This document shows, in pieces, positions 36,868 through 48,265 of a stretch of 64,000 nucleotides of DNA (positions within the stretch are counted from its first letter, which is position 1; the number at the start of each line of letters is the position of its first letter). Below the pieces are notes generated by a model that ran no database searches, was not told where the DNA came from, and was given only the letters and a program-made list of their open reading frames with translations. Location of the stretch: NCBI GenBank assembly GCA_947034895.1, contig OX344764.1:36582935-36646934 (forward strand), in the 5' to 3' direction. The position numbers were made by a program, and so were the translations under genes. The stretch is from Rhytidiadelphus loreus. Lineage: Eukaryota > Streptophyta > Bryopsida > Hypnales > Hylocomiaceae.

Positions 36868-37349
36868 CTACAAAAAAAAGTAAAAATGTGGTCGTAAAAA
36901 AAATGTATCGACAAAAAAAAAACTATTTTTCAAAGGTTATAGAGGAGAGAAAGACAAATCCAATGGTGTCATCCAATGTTCAATTTCATACCTCAATAAA
37001 AAGATATAAGCATCGGAAGTTTGAAATCAAGCAGCGGGAACCGAGAGCATTTGAAATTGAGGCGGGAAACCACGGAATATAAACCCCACCCCCCACCCCG
37101 CTCACAATCTCTCCAAGATGGTCACTAGACAAGGAAAGAGCGGGGCAAATTAAAGAAGCAAGCCAAAAAGAGAGTTCTCGAGGGAAGGGATGCAAAAATA
37201 GAGTTTTTTAGGGAAGGGCTAGAGTTTGATGGCAGGAGTTAAGTGCCCCAATACTATTTACACATAAGTTGAAAAATAGTATTGGGGGTAAAAAAACAAG
37301 GAACAACACTAATTATCACCCAACACTATTTATCAATTTTAGTGTAGTG

Positions 37350-39054
37350 TACTATTGAAGTCTACAAGTAATGCCATTAAAGTCAAAGATTTGCTTATCA
37401 ATGCTACAAATGCAGTTGAAAAATAAAGGTTTGCAAACCTTAAATTGGAACAATGTGGTCTAAGTGCCTAGGATGGCACAAATCACCCAACCTCCCCTTG
37501 GAAGTCATAACTCCATATTACGTACACTTGAATTTTGTCTACTTCCAAATATAGTACAAACTCAATTTCAAACTACTCACAAAAATTTGTAGTTTTAATC
37601 CCTAATTCGCCCAACTTCATCATGAGTCCATTTTCATTCCTACAGGAATGGTTTAATAGTTTAATTATAGGGGTTGGCACATTATGCATTGCCTTTATAC
37701 TAGTAGAAAAACAGTGCCAAAATTAACAAAACATCAACAAATTAATGCAACATGGTTCTAAAGAAGTAGTGCCTCTAAGTTATGCATATCCAATATCATT
37801 CCTTTCCCAATTGAGCCTCCTATTTATATGAGTCCAAGATTTCTAAATTGGAAGTGGTATATTATGAATTTGTTTATAGAGGATGCAATTGAGAAAGGAA
37901 AAATTTTGGATATGTATAATTTGGTGGATGGTGTTCAAGGTTTTCTTAAGACAATTCAAGGATGTAGCTATATGACACTTTGAGGATGTTATCAAATCAT
38001 GATTTTAAAATTCCACAAATTTGACATACTCAAAAAATTTAACTTCTTAAAGAATATCATGATTTCTATTGGATAAATATGTATGTGTGTTTGTATATAT
38101 CAATTTTAAAAAGAAAAATTAAGGTTAAGAATGACGTTAGATCATTTGGCAAATGGAAGCAGTCCTATTGGGGGTCTCAATGGATAATCCAAATTCTAAA
38201 AATGTGCAAAAAGTATTGTATATAGTAACATAGAAGAACAATTTAGTGATTTCTTTCAACATGTTTTAAAACTATAATCTCATGTACATGATTAGATTTG
38301 CCATTGCGCATACTAATATTCATCAACAAATTTTGAAATAAATAATTTGGAATTCTTTCTAAAGTGGACATGTATTGAATGTAAATAACTTTTGCAAGAA
38401 ATTTTATGTTACAAGTTTAAAACCTATAGAAATTTTCTGTATACATTAAACTATAGAAATTTTTTGTAGAAAAATTGCAAAATCGATATGGTACAAAATT
38501 TAGAAAATCAATAAAAGAATCCTAAAGAAATTGTTAGTATGAATAACTTAGGTCACTAAGAATTAGAGTTACAATCTATTCATAAGCCAAATTTTGGTAA
38601 TAGAAAGTTCAAGGACTACACTCTATACAATATACATCTTTGATCTATGTAGTCTCTCTTCTTCAACATACATGACTTTGAAATATAATGTAGTCTATTC
38701 AATTTTTGTTTCCAATTTATCCAATGGTTGCATTTAATTCCTCCAATGCTCACATTCAATTCTAACCTTTACCTTTAAAATTCAAAGCTCATGTACGGCT
38801 TCAATCTATAATTCAAAAATAAGTACTATAGATGTTTATTGACTATAGTTTCATAAACCTATATATCAATATTCAAGATATTTTTGAGTTTTATCAACTA
38901 TTTTCCTTTAATTCCCATATTGAACTAGTTTTTCAAACACCAAATACTATCTTTTACCCTAAAATAGAAATTTAATAAAAGATTTCACTATATTTTTTTC
39001 AAATATCATCAAATTGCAATTCCACTAGTTAACAATGAATCAACAATCAATTCT

Positions 39055-39098
<44 letters not shown>

Positions 39099-39600
39099 CC
39101 TACAATTATATTTCACTTGATTAGCCCTCACAACTACATAAATTTGTTTACATATATGTCAATATATAAATACCTATGATATAAATATAATTTGTTTATA
39201 TATATATGTCATAAATTTGACTACCTTATCATAGGTCAATCTATCTATACCTTAAATGAAGTTGTTTGTTTTGTTTATTACAGTAACTGTGCATCCCCCA
39301 ATCGCATTGTTGATATCGTTGGAAAGCTCTCTGAGGGAGAGGGGTGCACAAGCTTTGTTTCACTTCATGGCATTTGGACCTACAATTAATGTGAAAGTTA
39401 TTGAACTTCGAAGTACTTATGAATTGAAAAAATTAGAATATTACCTCTACTTTTATTTTATTTTGGCTAGGGAAAACGTTTCAGAACAAATTGGGGATTC
39501 CAATCTGTACCTAACTTCTTCAGGGGGCCATTTAGGGTTACACTGCGGTGTGGGAAGTACCGATAGGTTTTTGGAATAGCTGGTAATCTCTTGGGGAGAA
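37350..39600. other. AT-rich spacer without genes
   Basis: Strongly AT-rich. No exon chain is found. A (TA)n microsatellite lies at 39059-39096. The stretch near 39240-39440 shares word order with 54747-54930 (ATACCTTAA, TTTGTTTATTA, a TTGGAAA segment, then CATGGCATTT/CATGGAAG), so it is probably a diverged mobile-element part. Confidence 0.4.
39059..39096. repeat. (TA)n microsatellite
   Basis: About 18 uninterrupted TA units in AT-rich spacer. Confidence 0.95.
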
Positions 39601-41330
39601 TGGGCAGGTAGTGGCTCCAGCACTTCACCATCTTGTTAGGTTTTGGGTTTTGCAGAGACTGCTTTATTCGAGACGTTGACAGTACAGTAGTGCTGCTTTG
39701 AAAAACGATTACTGGATCTCATTTAGCTCATTGTATGGTATACATATCTGAGGGTTTAGGGTTCAGATTCTTCAAGTTCTGCGACCGGGAATGCGAATAC
39801 CTCTGTCGATGATCCACTCAGAAAACGTTTGTTATTCATGGATGATCGACGTCATCTCCATAGTCTAACATGTATATATTTTCATAATCATCACAGTGGA
39901 TCGCAAGTAGGTAAGATAGGAGATATTAATAACACTGTTTCTACCCACAGACATGGTTTAAGCGACAGGACAGAACACCCACGTGAAGTGAGACCATTTA
40001 AGGAAACTGTTGTGAGAGTACTTTGGGTGGAAAACTACCGGGTACAGAAAAACACCCACGTTCTCTCAATACTTCTATCTGTGCCTCTATGACAGGATTT
40101 CACGATGATCAATGCATTGAGAATCAGAGTTGAGGCAAAAAAACTCACAAATCAGCCCTTACAGACAGTGTCAAGCGTTCCGGACAGTGGGAAACATCAT
40201 TAGATTTAACAAACTAGTCATTGTTTGCACCCGTCAGATCATGATTCCAAGTTGATAACAGCACAGCCGAAGCTCTGATGACCGTCGTGATGGAATGCCT
40301 CATCATACGGGCAAAAACAGGATACAAAAAAACTACGGTGAGATCTCTCAGACAAATGCCTCGTTTGTTCTTCAGAGTAACTGGAAAATCCAGCGGTTGG
40401 CAAGCTCCAGCAGCTTCGCACGACTGTGCGATAAGACATCGCAAAAATGGCTCCACTACCTTCACATGCGCCTTGAACTCAGATTCGTCATCTAATGTCA
40501 TCTTCATCGAGACTCGCACCGGAACCCAAAACCCTACCAAAACCCTAAATAAAGAACCCCTAAAAGACATTAGAGCAAGAATGTATCTGCTCATTTTGAC
40601 GCTCGCAATATGGATAAAGCATAAGGCAAGTAACACGAGACAGACATTGCAACGCCAGCTTTTCAACCGGACGTTGCAGCTAGATTCTAGCACATGCTTA
40701 GGGCGGTTTCGTCCTGCAAAATCAGAACCGCCCGGGGTGCACTGTGCAAACGATGACTCCTACACAGATCTTCTTCATAGCCTCATCGATCTTAGTGGTA
40801 TTGTGTATAATCAACTGGCCGAAGCCATCAAGAGTAGCAAATACATTTTTAATCATCGGCCATACCAATAAAATCTCGATTAATAAGGAACGTAAGCAGA
40901 ACAACCAAAATCAGTCGATACAGCAAGCCGCTCAAAAACAAACCCAGAAAGATTGATAAGCAGTTCTGCAACACAGGCATTAGCAACAAATCATATGCGC
41001 ACCCGCAAACATGAGGCGGGCAGGTGTGACCGTATCTGTCCTCGGAACAAGAATTGTTCTGAGGACAGAAGACCGAGCAAAGGAGACGGTATGAAACTTA
41101 TAGAAGAATGAATTAGGGTTTCTCGAGGGTTCTCGAAGGAATACCGCTCGATCTCAGGGAATCGACGGCGTGTGTGCGCGAATGACCTGGACGGCGTGAA
41201 CTCCGATGGATGTACAGAATATATGGATGTAAGGCTGTCTTCGTTGGATGGATGGGTCGTGGACGTACTGTAAGCCAATGGGTGTTTCAATGATTATAAT
41301 TCAAATTTTTTATACAGACCGTGGCATTCT
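39600..41330 (-). other. Gene-like island, possible unrecognised minus-strand transcript
   Basis: Unlike both flanks, this 1.7 kb is of balanced base composition. On the minus strand, telo-box-like AAACCCTAA and GGGTTT words typical of plant 5' leaders occur near 41110 and 40535. An acceptor-like GTGTTGCAG ends at about 40970. Candidate products are a 43-residue hydrophobic peptide (MPVLQNCLSIFLGLFLSGLL start, near 40980) and a 97-residue frame starting MKMTLDDESEFKAHVKVVEP near 40507 and ending at 40214. I recognise neither, and no full exon model is secure. It may be a lineage-specific gene, a long non-coding RNA or a gene fragment. Confidence 0.3.
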
Positions 41331-41386
41331 TTTAACCCCCTAAATGTCCAACTAAAGGGGGTTTTTATGCTTCTTTGGAATTTGTT

Positions 41387-42513
41387 TTAACCCCTGAAGT
41401 TCCATTGGGGACAAAAAGGATTTTGGGTAGGTTCATATGATCTCAATTTTTTAGCACAATATTTTGAAACTAATGATAGAAAAAAACATTAGGTTTCTGG
41501 GAATATAGTTTTTATTTCAATTGGCGCCTGAGAACAAAAGCTATACCACAATCAGCCCAAATTTGAAGACACTAGAAGAAATCCAGAAAAACTTGAAATA
41601 AATATTTTAATTTTTTGTTCTCATGGATTGTATATATTTCTTTTTTGTTCTCGTGGAAAACTTTGATTCACTTTCCATTTGGATCAATGCTTTGAAAGTT
41701 ATGAAGCATCTTATTTTGAAGAGCATTTTCTTGAAAAAATAATATATTGGATTTTTTATTTATTTACATTTTTACATTTTTCCAAAAAAAAGTTCCACAA
41801 GGTAATATTTGATTGTTAGAAAAATCTCACCATTAGGAATAGAGTGTTTTAATTCCATCTTAGAGTTATTAACAATTTTGTTTTTTCCTCTATCTCATAC
41901 TTATTTCTACTTAACAATTTTTGAAGAATGAAAATCACATTATTTTTTTGGAATTTTTTGTATAGACTTTCAACTCAATTCTTTATGATAATTATTTTTT
42001 AATTCAAAATCTAGAATGCATAAATTTTTAAGTTACAAGGATTTAAAATCTTATAAACTATTTGATCTCTTCATTCTATTTAGTGCAACTTCCAAAAGGA
42101 AAATATTTCAAACTATATGTTTTCATTGAAGAAATATTTATTTAACTTGTTGCTTTGTAATAGTTTTATAAAATATTTTTTAATACTTGAGCTATCTTAG
42201 TTAGTAAGAGATTATAACTTTAAGACAAACACATAGTTCAAAGTAACATTATTTTGAAAGCAACCTTGAATAGAATGAAGAGTGTAGTTTGCTCTAGTGC
42301 CAAAAATACAATGTTTTTTTTCATTTTGAATGCAATTATTTTGCAATCTATGCAATCAAAGTTTTTGAAATTTTTTCCACACATTCTCATAATTGTCTAT
42401 TGCAAGATACTACAGTTAGATATGCAAAAAATACCATTTTCAAATTGTTTATTCTTTGCACTAGAAATGGTGATTTTAAGCAATTTTTGACAAAAAAAAG
42501 GCTTAGAGGTTAA
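41387..42513. mobile_element. TTAA-flanked element E, inverted relative of element B
   Basis: TTAA at 41387-41390 then CCCCTGAAGTTCCATTGGGG; the other end, from TTAA at 42510-42513 on the minus strand, reads CCTCTAAGCCTTTTTTTTGTC. The terminal identity is short, but the inside matches element B in reverse (GAATGTGTGGAAAAAATTTC, ATATCTAACTGTAGTATCTT). A further TTAA-CCCCC start at 41332 suggests a nested fragment. No coding frame. Confidence 0.6.
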
Positions 42514-45500
42514 ACTGAAGAAAAAATCAAAGAGTTTTGAAGATTTATCATTTTTTAGTTGTAAACTTATAATCTTAGTTATGAATCACTAGGAAAAAAA
42601 ATCACAACAATATCATATATGGATTGAAAGTTTATGATGATTGATTATAAGGCTATTAAAAATTTGAAAGTAGTGAAAAATCTAAGTGAACACAAACAAA
42701 TCCTAAGTGAATAAAAATGCGTTTTTTGATCCATTAAATTTTTTGAGGATTCTTGTGTTAATTTTTTTATATGTTGTACAATTCCAAATGATTTGAAATT
42801 TTTTAAGCATGTAGCTAACTTGCCTTGCAGAATGAATACAAAGAAGCACCACCAACATGGACATTTTTTTCATACAAAAATGACCTTGTGTAGTGCAATT
42901 GCCTTGTTTTTTTATGTCACTTCAAACACTAATATTTTACAATCCACACAATGAAAATATTGGAATTTTTTTCTACATCTTCTCAAACTAGCAAATCCTA
43001 TGATTACTTGCATCCAAATTTTTTTTTTCTTCTAAAATTTTGTACTTGTACTAAAAATGACAATTTTAAAGCATTTTCAATGGAAATATAGTCTAAGAAC
43101 TTGAGGGCTAAAAGGAAAAAAATCCTTGTGATTCTTAAATATTTAGTTCATAATCAATAATCATCTTTATCATTTCAAAGAAATAAAAATTGAAAATAAA
43201 TCCAAAAGCAATTTAGGATTAGAAACAAACTTTGAACTCAAAAGAAGGTGACTTTCAATATTTTGAAGTTTACATGACCAAAGTTTATGAGTTTTTATAC
43301 TAGTCTAGTGCAAACTCCTACAATTAGATATGCAAATTAAAAAATGAGCTATTTTGTTCTTTGCCATAGAATTTGATGTTTTTTAAAATATTTCTTTCTT
43401 GGTAAAATATAGTTATGAAACTTTTGAGGTTGAAATCCTAATCTAGTGCTCTTAATTTATTCTAATAACATGTCTTTAAGATTTATAACATTTTACAATT
43501 TGAATCAAGATATATTAATATTTTTAAGATAGAAGTATATATTTCAAAGTTGGATGCAATGAAATATGCAAGGGACAAAAATATATATTACAAGGAGTTG
43601 GGCTGGAAAAAATAAATGCTTGTAGGTTGAAAATAATTTCAATGTGGATCATACATAATTTCAATGTAGATCATACATAGAGACTCATTTTAACCATAAA
43701 ATGAAATTCACATTGTCTTATGGTTATCTTAATTGGATTGAAATTTTATACAAGTTCATCCAATAGTGCTCTTCCCTACAATTCAAAAACTTGGGGTTGA
43801 ATACTCAATTGTTCAACATTCAACTCATGAAATGTTGAACTAATGCAGATAGGGACCACATTGGATTGACCACATTGGATTGAGGTTCCACAATGGGTAT
43901 AGATATAGGCATTAAATGGTTTTTTGGGCCTCTAAGAGATTGTTTCAAAGTTGTTTATCATGTTCAGAACCACAACATCCCAATCAGATTATTAAATAAT
44001 TAAAAAAAAAATTAATAATTTAAAAAATTAATATTATCCAAAGTGGCAGTTTTTCAGCCAGGTCAAACTGCTATTGGGGTAAAGTTCTCATAGTCTGGGC
44101 ACTTGGGGGAACTCATAGTCTTTTGGAGGCTTAAAAACACAAATAATGGTTAAATTGACTCTCAGTGCATGGTACCGGGACTATACATTAGGAGTGGTTT
44201 ATGCATTTAGGAGAGTGTAATAATGGCCACCTAACAAATGTCGGGTCTAAGTACACTACTTTTCAAAAACCTACAAATTCCATAAATGATAGTTATGCAC
44301 TAAAAGAGTTTCTACATGTATTTACCTTACAACTAATGACTTAGTTAAAAACATTCATTAGTTGAAAATACTCTTGAACACACACTTAATATACGATGAG
44401 TTAGACAATGTTGTATTGTGAGGTAGTTATTGCCTCTTTTGAGCTCATTGTCATTGTGTCACAATGAGCTCAAAAAAAAATCAGATTTATTAATTTTTTC
44501 ATTCCCTGCCCCTCCCCCTTTGTGAATAAAAAAAAAAAAAAAAAAAAAGTTAATTACAAATTAATTTTTCAAAAAATCCCATCCCACCTTTTTTTTAATT
44601 TTCAAGTGTGGTGGGTTTGGCATTTGATATGGGATATGTCCCGTATCCATATCCATATGTATTTGTATTCATATCCGTAGTTATATATATACCATGTATC
44701 CGTATCCATACACAGCTTGATCGATGGCTGTGTCGGGACTCATATATTTTTCCTCCAAGATCCACGGTGTAGGTTGAACGACCCCTGGTAATGTTTTTCA
44801 AATTGAATCAACGGTTGCTAAGGGGATTATGATATTTGCTTGAAAACATCGACAGCTCAGGGGTTTTTTGGCACTGGGGGGAGGCAAGTCACAGGACTGC
44901 TTGCCTCTTTTGGTTACATATTAATATTAAGCACGTATCATATTAATTTTTTAAATGTCAAACTCTCCTTATGTTTTTAGAAATTAAAAAAAATTGCATG
45001 AAAATTTTGGAAATTTGAACAATAATAACAAAATTTACTTTTCTAAAATTTATTATTGATAATAAGTAAAATAAAGCAAGTGAACACCTAAGAGCAATCT
45101 TGATCAAAGTTTCACCTTGATGTGCATATTCTTTAAGGAACTTTAAATCTAGTTTTAGGGTGAATCATTTGATCTTTAACTTGGGAAGGAAAGGCCTTTG
45201 GAATTTGCTATTGAATGTAGTATAATGTTCTTCTCATAGAAGATTGGAGTAGAGACCCAACTCACAAAAAAATTTGTAGCGACCTCTATTGCGGTTTCAG
45301 AGCCACACTACAAAGTGCTAAGCACTACAATAAGAATACCAAGATTGCAATAATGGATCAAGGCGTAGAACAACTACATTGGGGCCTATTAAAAATCCCC
45401 ATAACAACCCTATTTCTTATTAGCAATTGGCGCAGTTGGATGACCAATCAACCCTTTTTTATTGTCACTATGAAATCAGATTGTGGCAATTGAAAATAAA

Positions 45501-45949
45501 TCTCTATTTTTTGCCAAATAGAAGGAATCTTTTTAGCTAGAAAATTTCCATTTGTATTTAAAATGTGGATATATTTGCCAAATTTGAATGAAAAAGCACA
45601 TGAATATAATGAAAAGTATTTTTTTGTTCTAAAGATGTATACATTAGATGAGATTTGGGGGCAAGAGAGGGCCGTTTCAGGCCTATTCCCTGCCTTGTGA
45701 ACTAGTTAGAATATTATTATTATTATTATTTAAAGTAGGAATTAATTAACATTATTTGATGTGGCATGGTCAAATGGTTGCTATAGCACAGTTCCTAGCG
45801 TTCCTTGTTGTTTTGGAATGTTTGGGAACTCACAATCTTTTTTTGCCCTCAAATCTCTTGTTATGAATGTAGAAATACAAGGCTTCACCAAATTGTAAGT
45901 GATTGTCATCCCACTACTTTCTCAAAAAGTAAAAAGAAATCCCTATGCA
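42514..45949. other. AT-rich spacer with scattered repeats
   Basis: No gene is recognised. Small direct repeats occur at about 43635-43680 (AATTTCAATGTGGATCATAC twice) and 43858-43885 (GACCACATTGGATT twice). An A-rich tract lies at about 44527-44548, and a pyrimidine/purine run of TATCCATATCC type at about 44640-44705. An (ATT)n run lies near 45715. Parts resemble the inside of element B (for example TCCTACAATTAGATATGCAA near 43316). Confidence 0.4.
44165..44300 (-). repeat. Inverted copy of the 12360-12495 repeat
   Basis: The reverse complement reads in the same order as 12360-12495, including TTTTTGAAAAGTAGTGT, ACATTTGTTAGGTG and TAGTCCCG. It is non-coding. Confidence 0.6.
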
Positions 45950-46910
45950 TGTGGCTTGCTCCAATCTACCAAGGAAGATTGCCCCCCTTACTGCTTGTGC
46001 CAAGGATAAATGTAAAAATTGCCTCCTATTTTGTAGAGTGCAAACTTTATTTTTTTTGTTCTCTTAGAAGGAATTTGGGGCCCATGATTGCAAATATGAA
46101 TTCAGAAGTTGCATATTTTATCATGGGTGGCAATAATTTTATTTTAGTGTTTTCTCCAAGGATAAAACACGGGGCCACAAGGGGGTCCATCTTGGCAAGG
46201 TGAATTGACCTCTTCATTGCCCTGGCTAGGGTTTATTGTGAAAAAAAGCCCTCTAATTTTTGGTGTGATTTTTTAAATTTCTACACCTCTCCTATCTAAT
46301 TAGGAATCATTGATTGCAAATCTGAATTCAGAATTTGCTAATATTATCGTTTGATTGCAAATAAAAAATTCCACAGTGTTTTCCCCAGGGGTAAAACGGG
46401 GCAATGAGGGGGTCAATTTGGCCAGGGTTTAAATGTAAAAATTGCCTCCTAATTAACTAGGGGAGGTGTACAGGATCAGGGTGGATTGACCCCCTCGCTC
46501 AGCCGTATCAGGGGTGCAAGTAAAAAAAATGCCCCCTATTTTGGGCCGTTCTAGGGTATATTCTTGACCTCACCTAGCTAATTTGGGGCCTCTGATCACA
46601 AAAATGAATTCAAAATTTGCAAAAAAATTCATGAGCAGAAAATAAATAATTCCAGAGTTTGCTTGCAGGGCCGAGCGAGGGTATAGACAGGGCAACGAGG
46701 GGCCAGGGTGAATAGACAGGGCCTGGAATTTTTTATTTGCAAGGCTTAATTTTGTTTTGAAATTCTGAATTCATATTTGCAATCAGAGGCCCCAAATTAC
46801 TCTAGGGAGAAGAATTACCAAAAAATTGGCACCACATAGGGTGCTTTTTTTTCAAACCAAAGTTGACCGGGGCAATGAGGGGGTCAGTTCACCCTGGCCG
46901 TCAATCCTCC
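45950..46910. repeat. Cluster of nested non-autonomous elements
   Basis: Several copies of one family lie head to tail and inverted. Signature words are TGACCCCCTCGC and its reverse GAGGGGGTCAATT, GCCCCCTATTTTGGGCC, and a block with GATTGCAAATCTGAATTCAG repeated three times. 46468-46680 matches 10368-10567 in reverse. The GGGGTCAA/TTGACCCC words act as inverted ends. No coding frame; the last copy touches the promoter region of the gene at 47437. Confidence 0.65.
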
Positions 46911-47436
46911 CTGCCGTTCCAACCCAGTCACCACAGTAAGTTTTTGCAAGAAGTCCGATCCTAATCAGCCCTAAGTTGAAACTGCCAAACCTAGTCAGCC
47001 CTAATTCGAGTGAAGCTCTGTTCCACTGTCTGAGCTTCTGGAAGAAAGTTTCTGATCGCAGTTCTGAGAGAATTTTCCTAGGCTCTGTTTCAGAAAGCAA
47101 AAGCCAAATCAGTGGGGACATTCCAGATTCGGCACTGGTCGTTGCCTGATGACAACGAGGCTCCATAAACCTTGGGAACGATAGCTGGGAAATAATTTGT
47201 GCGAATTTCTCCGTAGGGCTGGCTATGGCGATTAGAGACGGGGAGCGCGCTGCAACGGAAAGCGCCACCTTCACCCTGCTGTCTCGCTTCACCGGGCGAC
47301 TCTTCGCTTGAAAGTTAGAGAATTGAAGATTTTGTTGACTGTTCCTAGAGCTGATACAACGTCCGAGAGTCCACACATTGTTAACAAATTGGAGCTTCTC
47401 GGAAGTGTAATGTAGTATCGAAAAGTGCGCTACGGT
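46911..47436 (+). promoter_or_regulatory. 5' region of the small nucleolar-type gene
   Basis: Balanced base composition returns after the repeat cluster. The long minus-strand frame here (46852-47517) overlaps the first exon antisense, has no recognisable domain, and starts inside repeat sequence, so I treat the interval as promoter and leader. Confidence 0.45.
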
Positions 47437-48265
47437 ATGGATTCCACTGTTAAGAAGGATGAGAAGGCTGTGGAGGTTGTCGTCACCAAGAAGGCCTTCA
47501 ATTTGGTGCGCTGCCACTGTTGTCCCTTTTGTGAATTTTGCTGGAACTCTTTTCCAGGAGGATTTAGAGGTTGGGGTTTCGGGTTTTCACTTTGGAAGCA
47601 GATGATATTAACTTACGATGTCTCTTTTCGGAGTTAAAATGTTGTGCTACCTGACGTTCCTATGTCTGCCTAACTCTTCACCGTGTATTTTTCGTAAGGT
47701 TCAAGGGTTTGGGGTTTAGGGTTTCACTTTGGAAGCAGAGGAGATGATGTTTCGATGACTTTTGTGTTGCAGGCCTGCTCCTGGGTGCAGAAAATGAGTG
47801 GAGGGTCTGATTTCGACGCGGAGGAAGAATCGAAAGGCTTGCCTGCGGATGACGGTGCCGACGTCCGGCCCATGAGGTAAAATACATAGTTGGAATTTTC
47901 ATGCTGAATTCTTCTCTGTTTCCTTCCAACGAAGGATCCTTACTGATGTGTGAATGTTTTGTCGCAGGTTAGGATTAGGAGCCAAGTATCTCTCACATTC
48001 GCAAGCTAATCGTGTAAGTAGTCAAGTAGATAAAAAACTTAGGGCAAAGCTGATTCCTGCGGCACGGGCTGGATTTGGAGGTCGGAGAGATGATAAAGCT
48101 TCTAACAGGGAAGAAGCAGAGGATTCTGTCCAGGCTGAGGACGAGGACGAGGAGGACGACAGCCGTGCGTCCAATTTTAAGAAGCGGTCGAGTGCATTCG
48201 TTAGACCTACGTTGATAGTTTCAGAAACAACGGGCTCCAAAAAGAAGAAGAGAAGGGGGCCATAG
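47437..48265 (+). CDS. Small acidic/basic protein with RLGLGAK motif (DUF3245-like)
   Basis: A 156-residue protein from three exons: 47437-47505, 47773-47876 and 47968-48265, all with GT-AG borders. The N-terminus is MDSTVKKDEKAVEVVVTKK. The central motif RPMRLGLGAKYLSHSQ is the mark of a eukaryotic family of unknown function that I recall as DUF3245. Then follow an acidic run (QAEDEDEEDDS) and a basic C-terminus GSKKKKRRGP, which suits nuclear or nucleolar localisation. No enzyme motif is seen. Intron 1 carries a roughly 35-base duplicate (GGGTTTTCACTTTGGAAGCAGA and a close copy 137 bases on). The function is not established; the family name is from memory. Confidence 0.85.

Larger units (their letters stand above)
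34926..37349 (-). mobile_element. Decayed DDE DNA transposon with terminal inverted repeats
   Basis: The ends are inverted: left CAGGACACTAAAATTG then TAAATAGTGTTGG, and right, on the minus strand, CACTACACTAAAATTG then TAAATAGTGTTGG. TA flanks the right end only, so the target duplication is incomplete. Inside is a broken minus-strand transposase (35377-36867), a 20-bp minisatellite (35133-35260) and a second inverted pair (37246-37288). The transposase type points to the Tc1/mariner-pogo group, which fits TA. Confidence 0.7.

Noticed and set aside
34926..37349. CACTA (En/Spm) transposon, because the ends contain CACTA
   Set aside because: The encoded transposase blocks are of the DDE pogo/Tc1-like type, no 3-base target duplication is seen, and CACTA is not at the exact outer end on the left side.
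40278..40871. 197-codon plus-strand frame
   Set aside because: Antisense to the more leader-like minus-strand text; no motif. The minus-strand reading was kept instead as a weak candidate.
46852..47517. 221-codon minus-strand frame
   Set aside because: It overlaps the first exon and leader of the plus-strand gene at 47437 and begins in repeat sequence; no domain or family signature.
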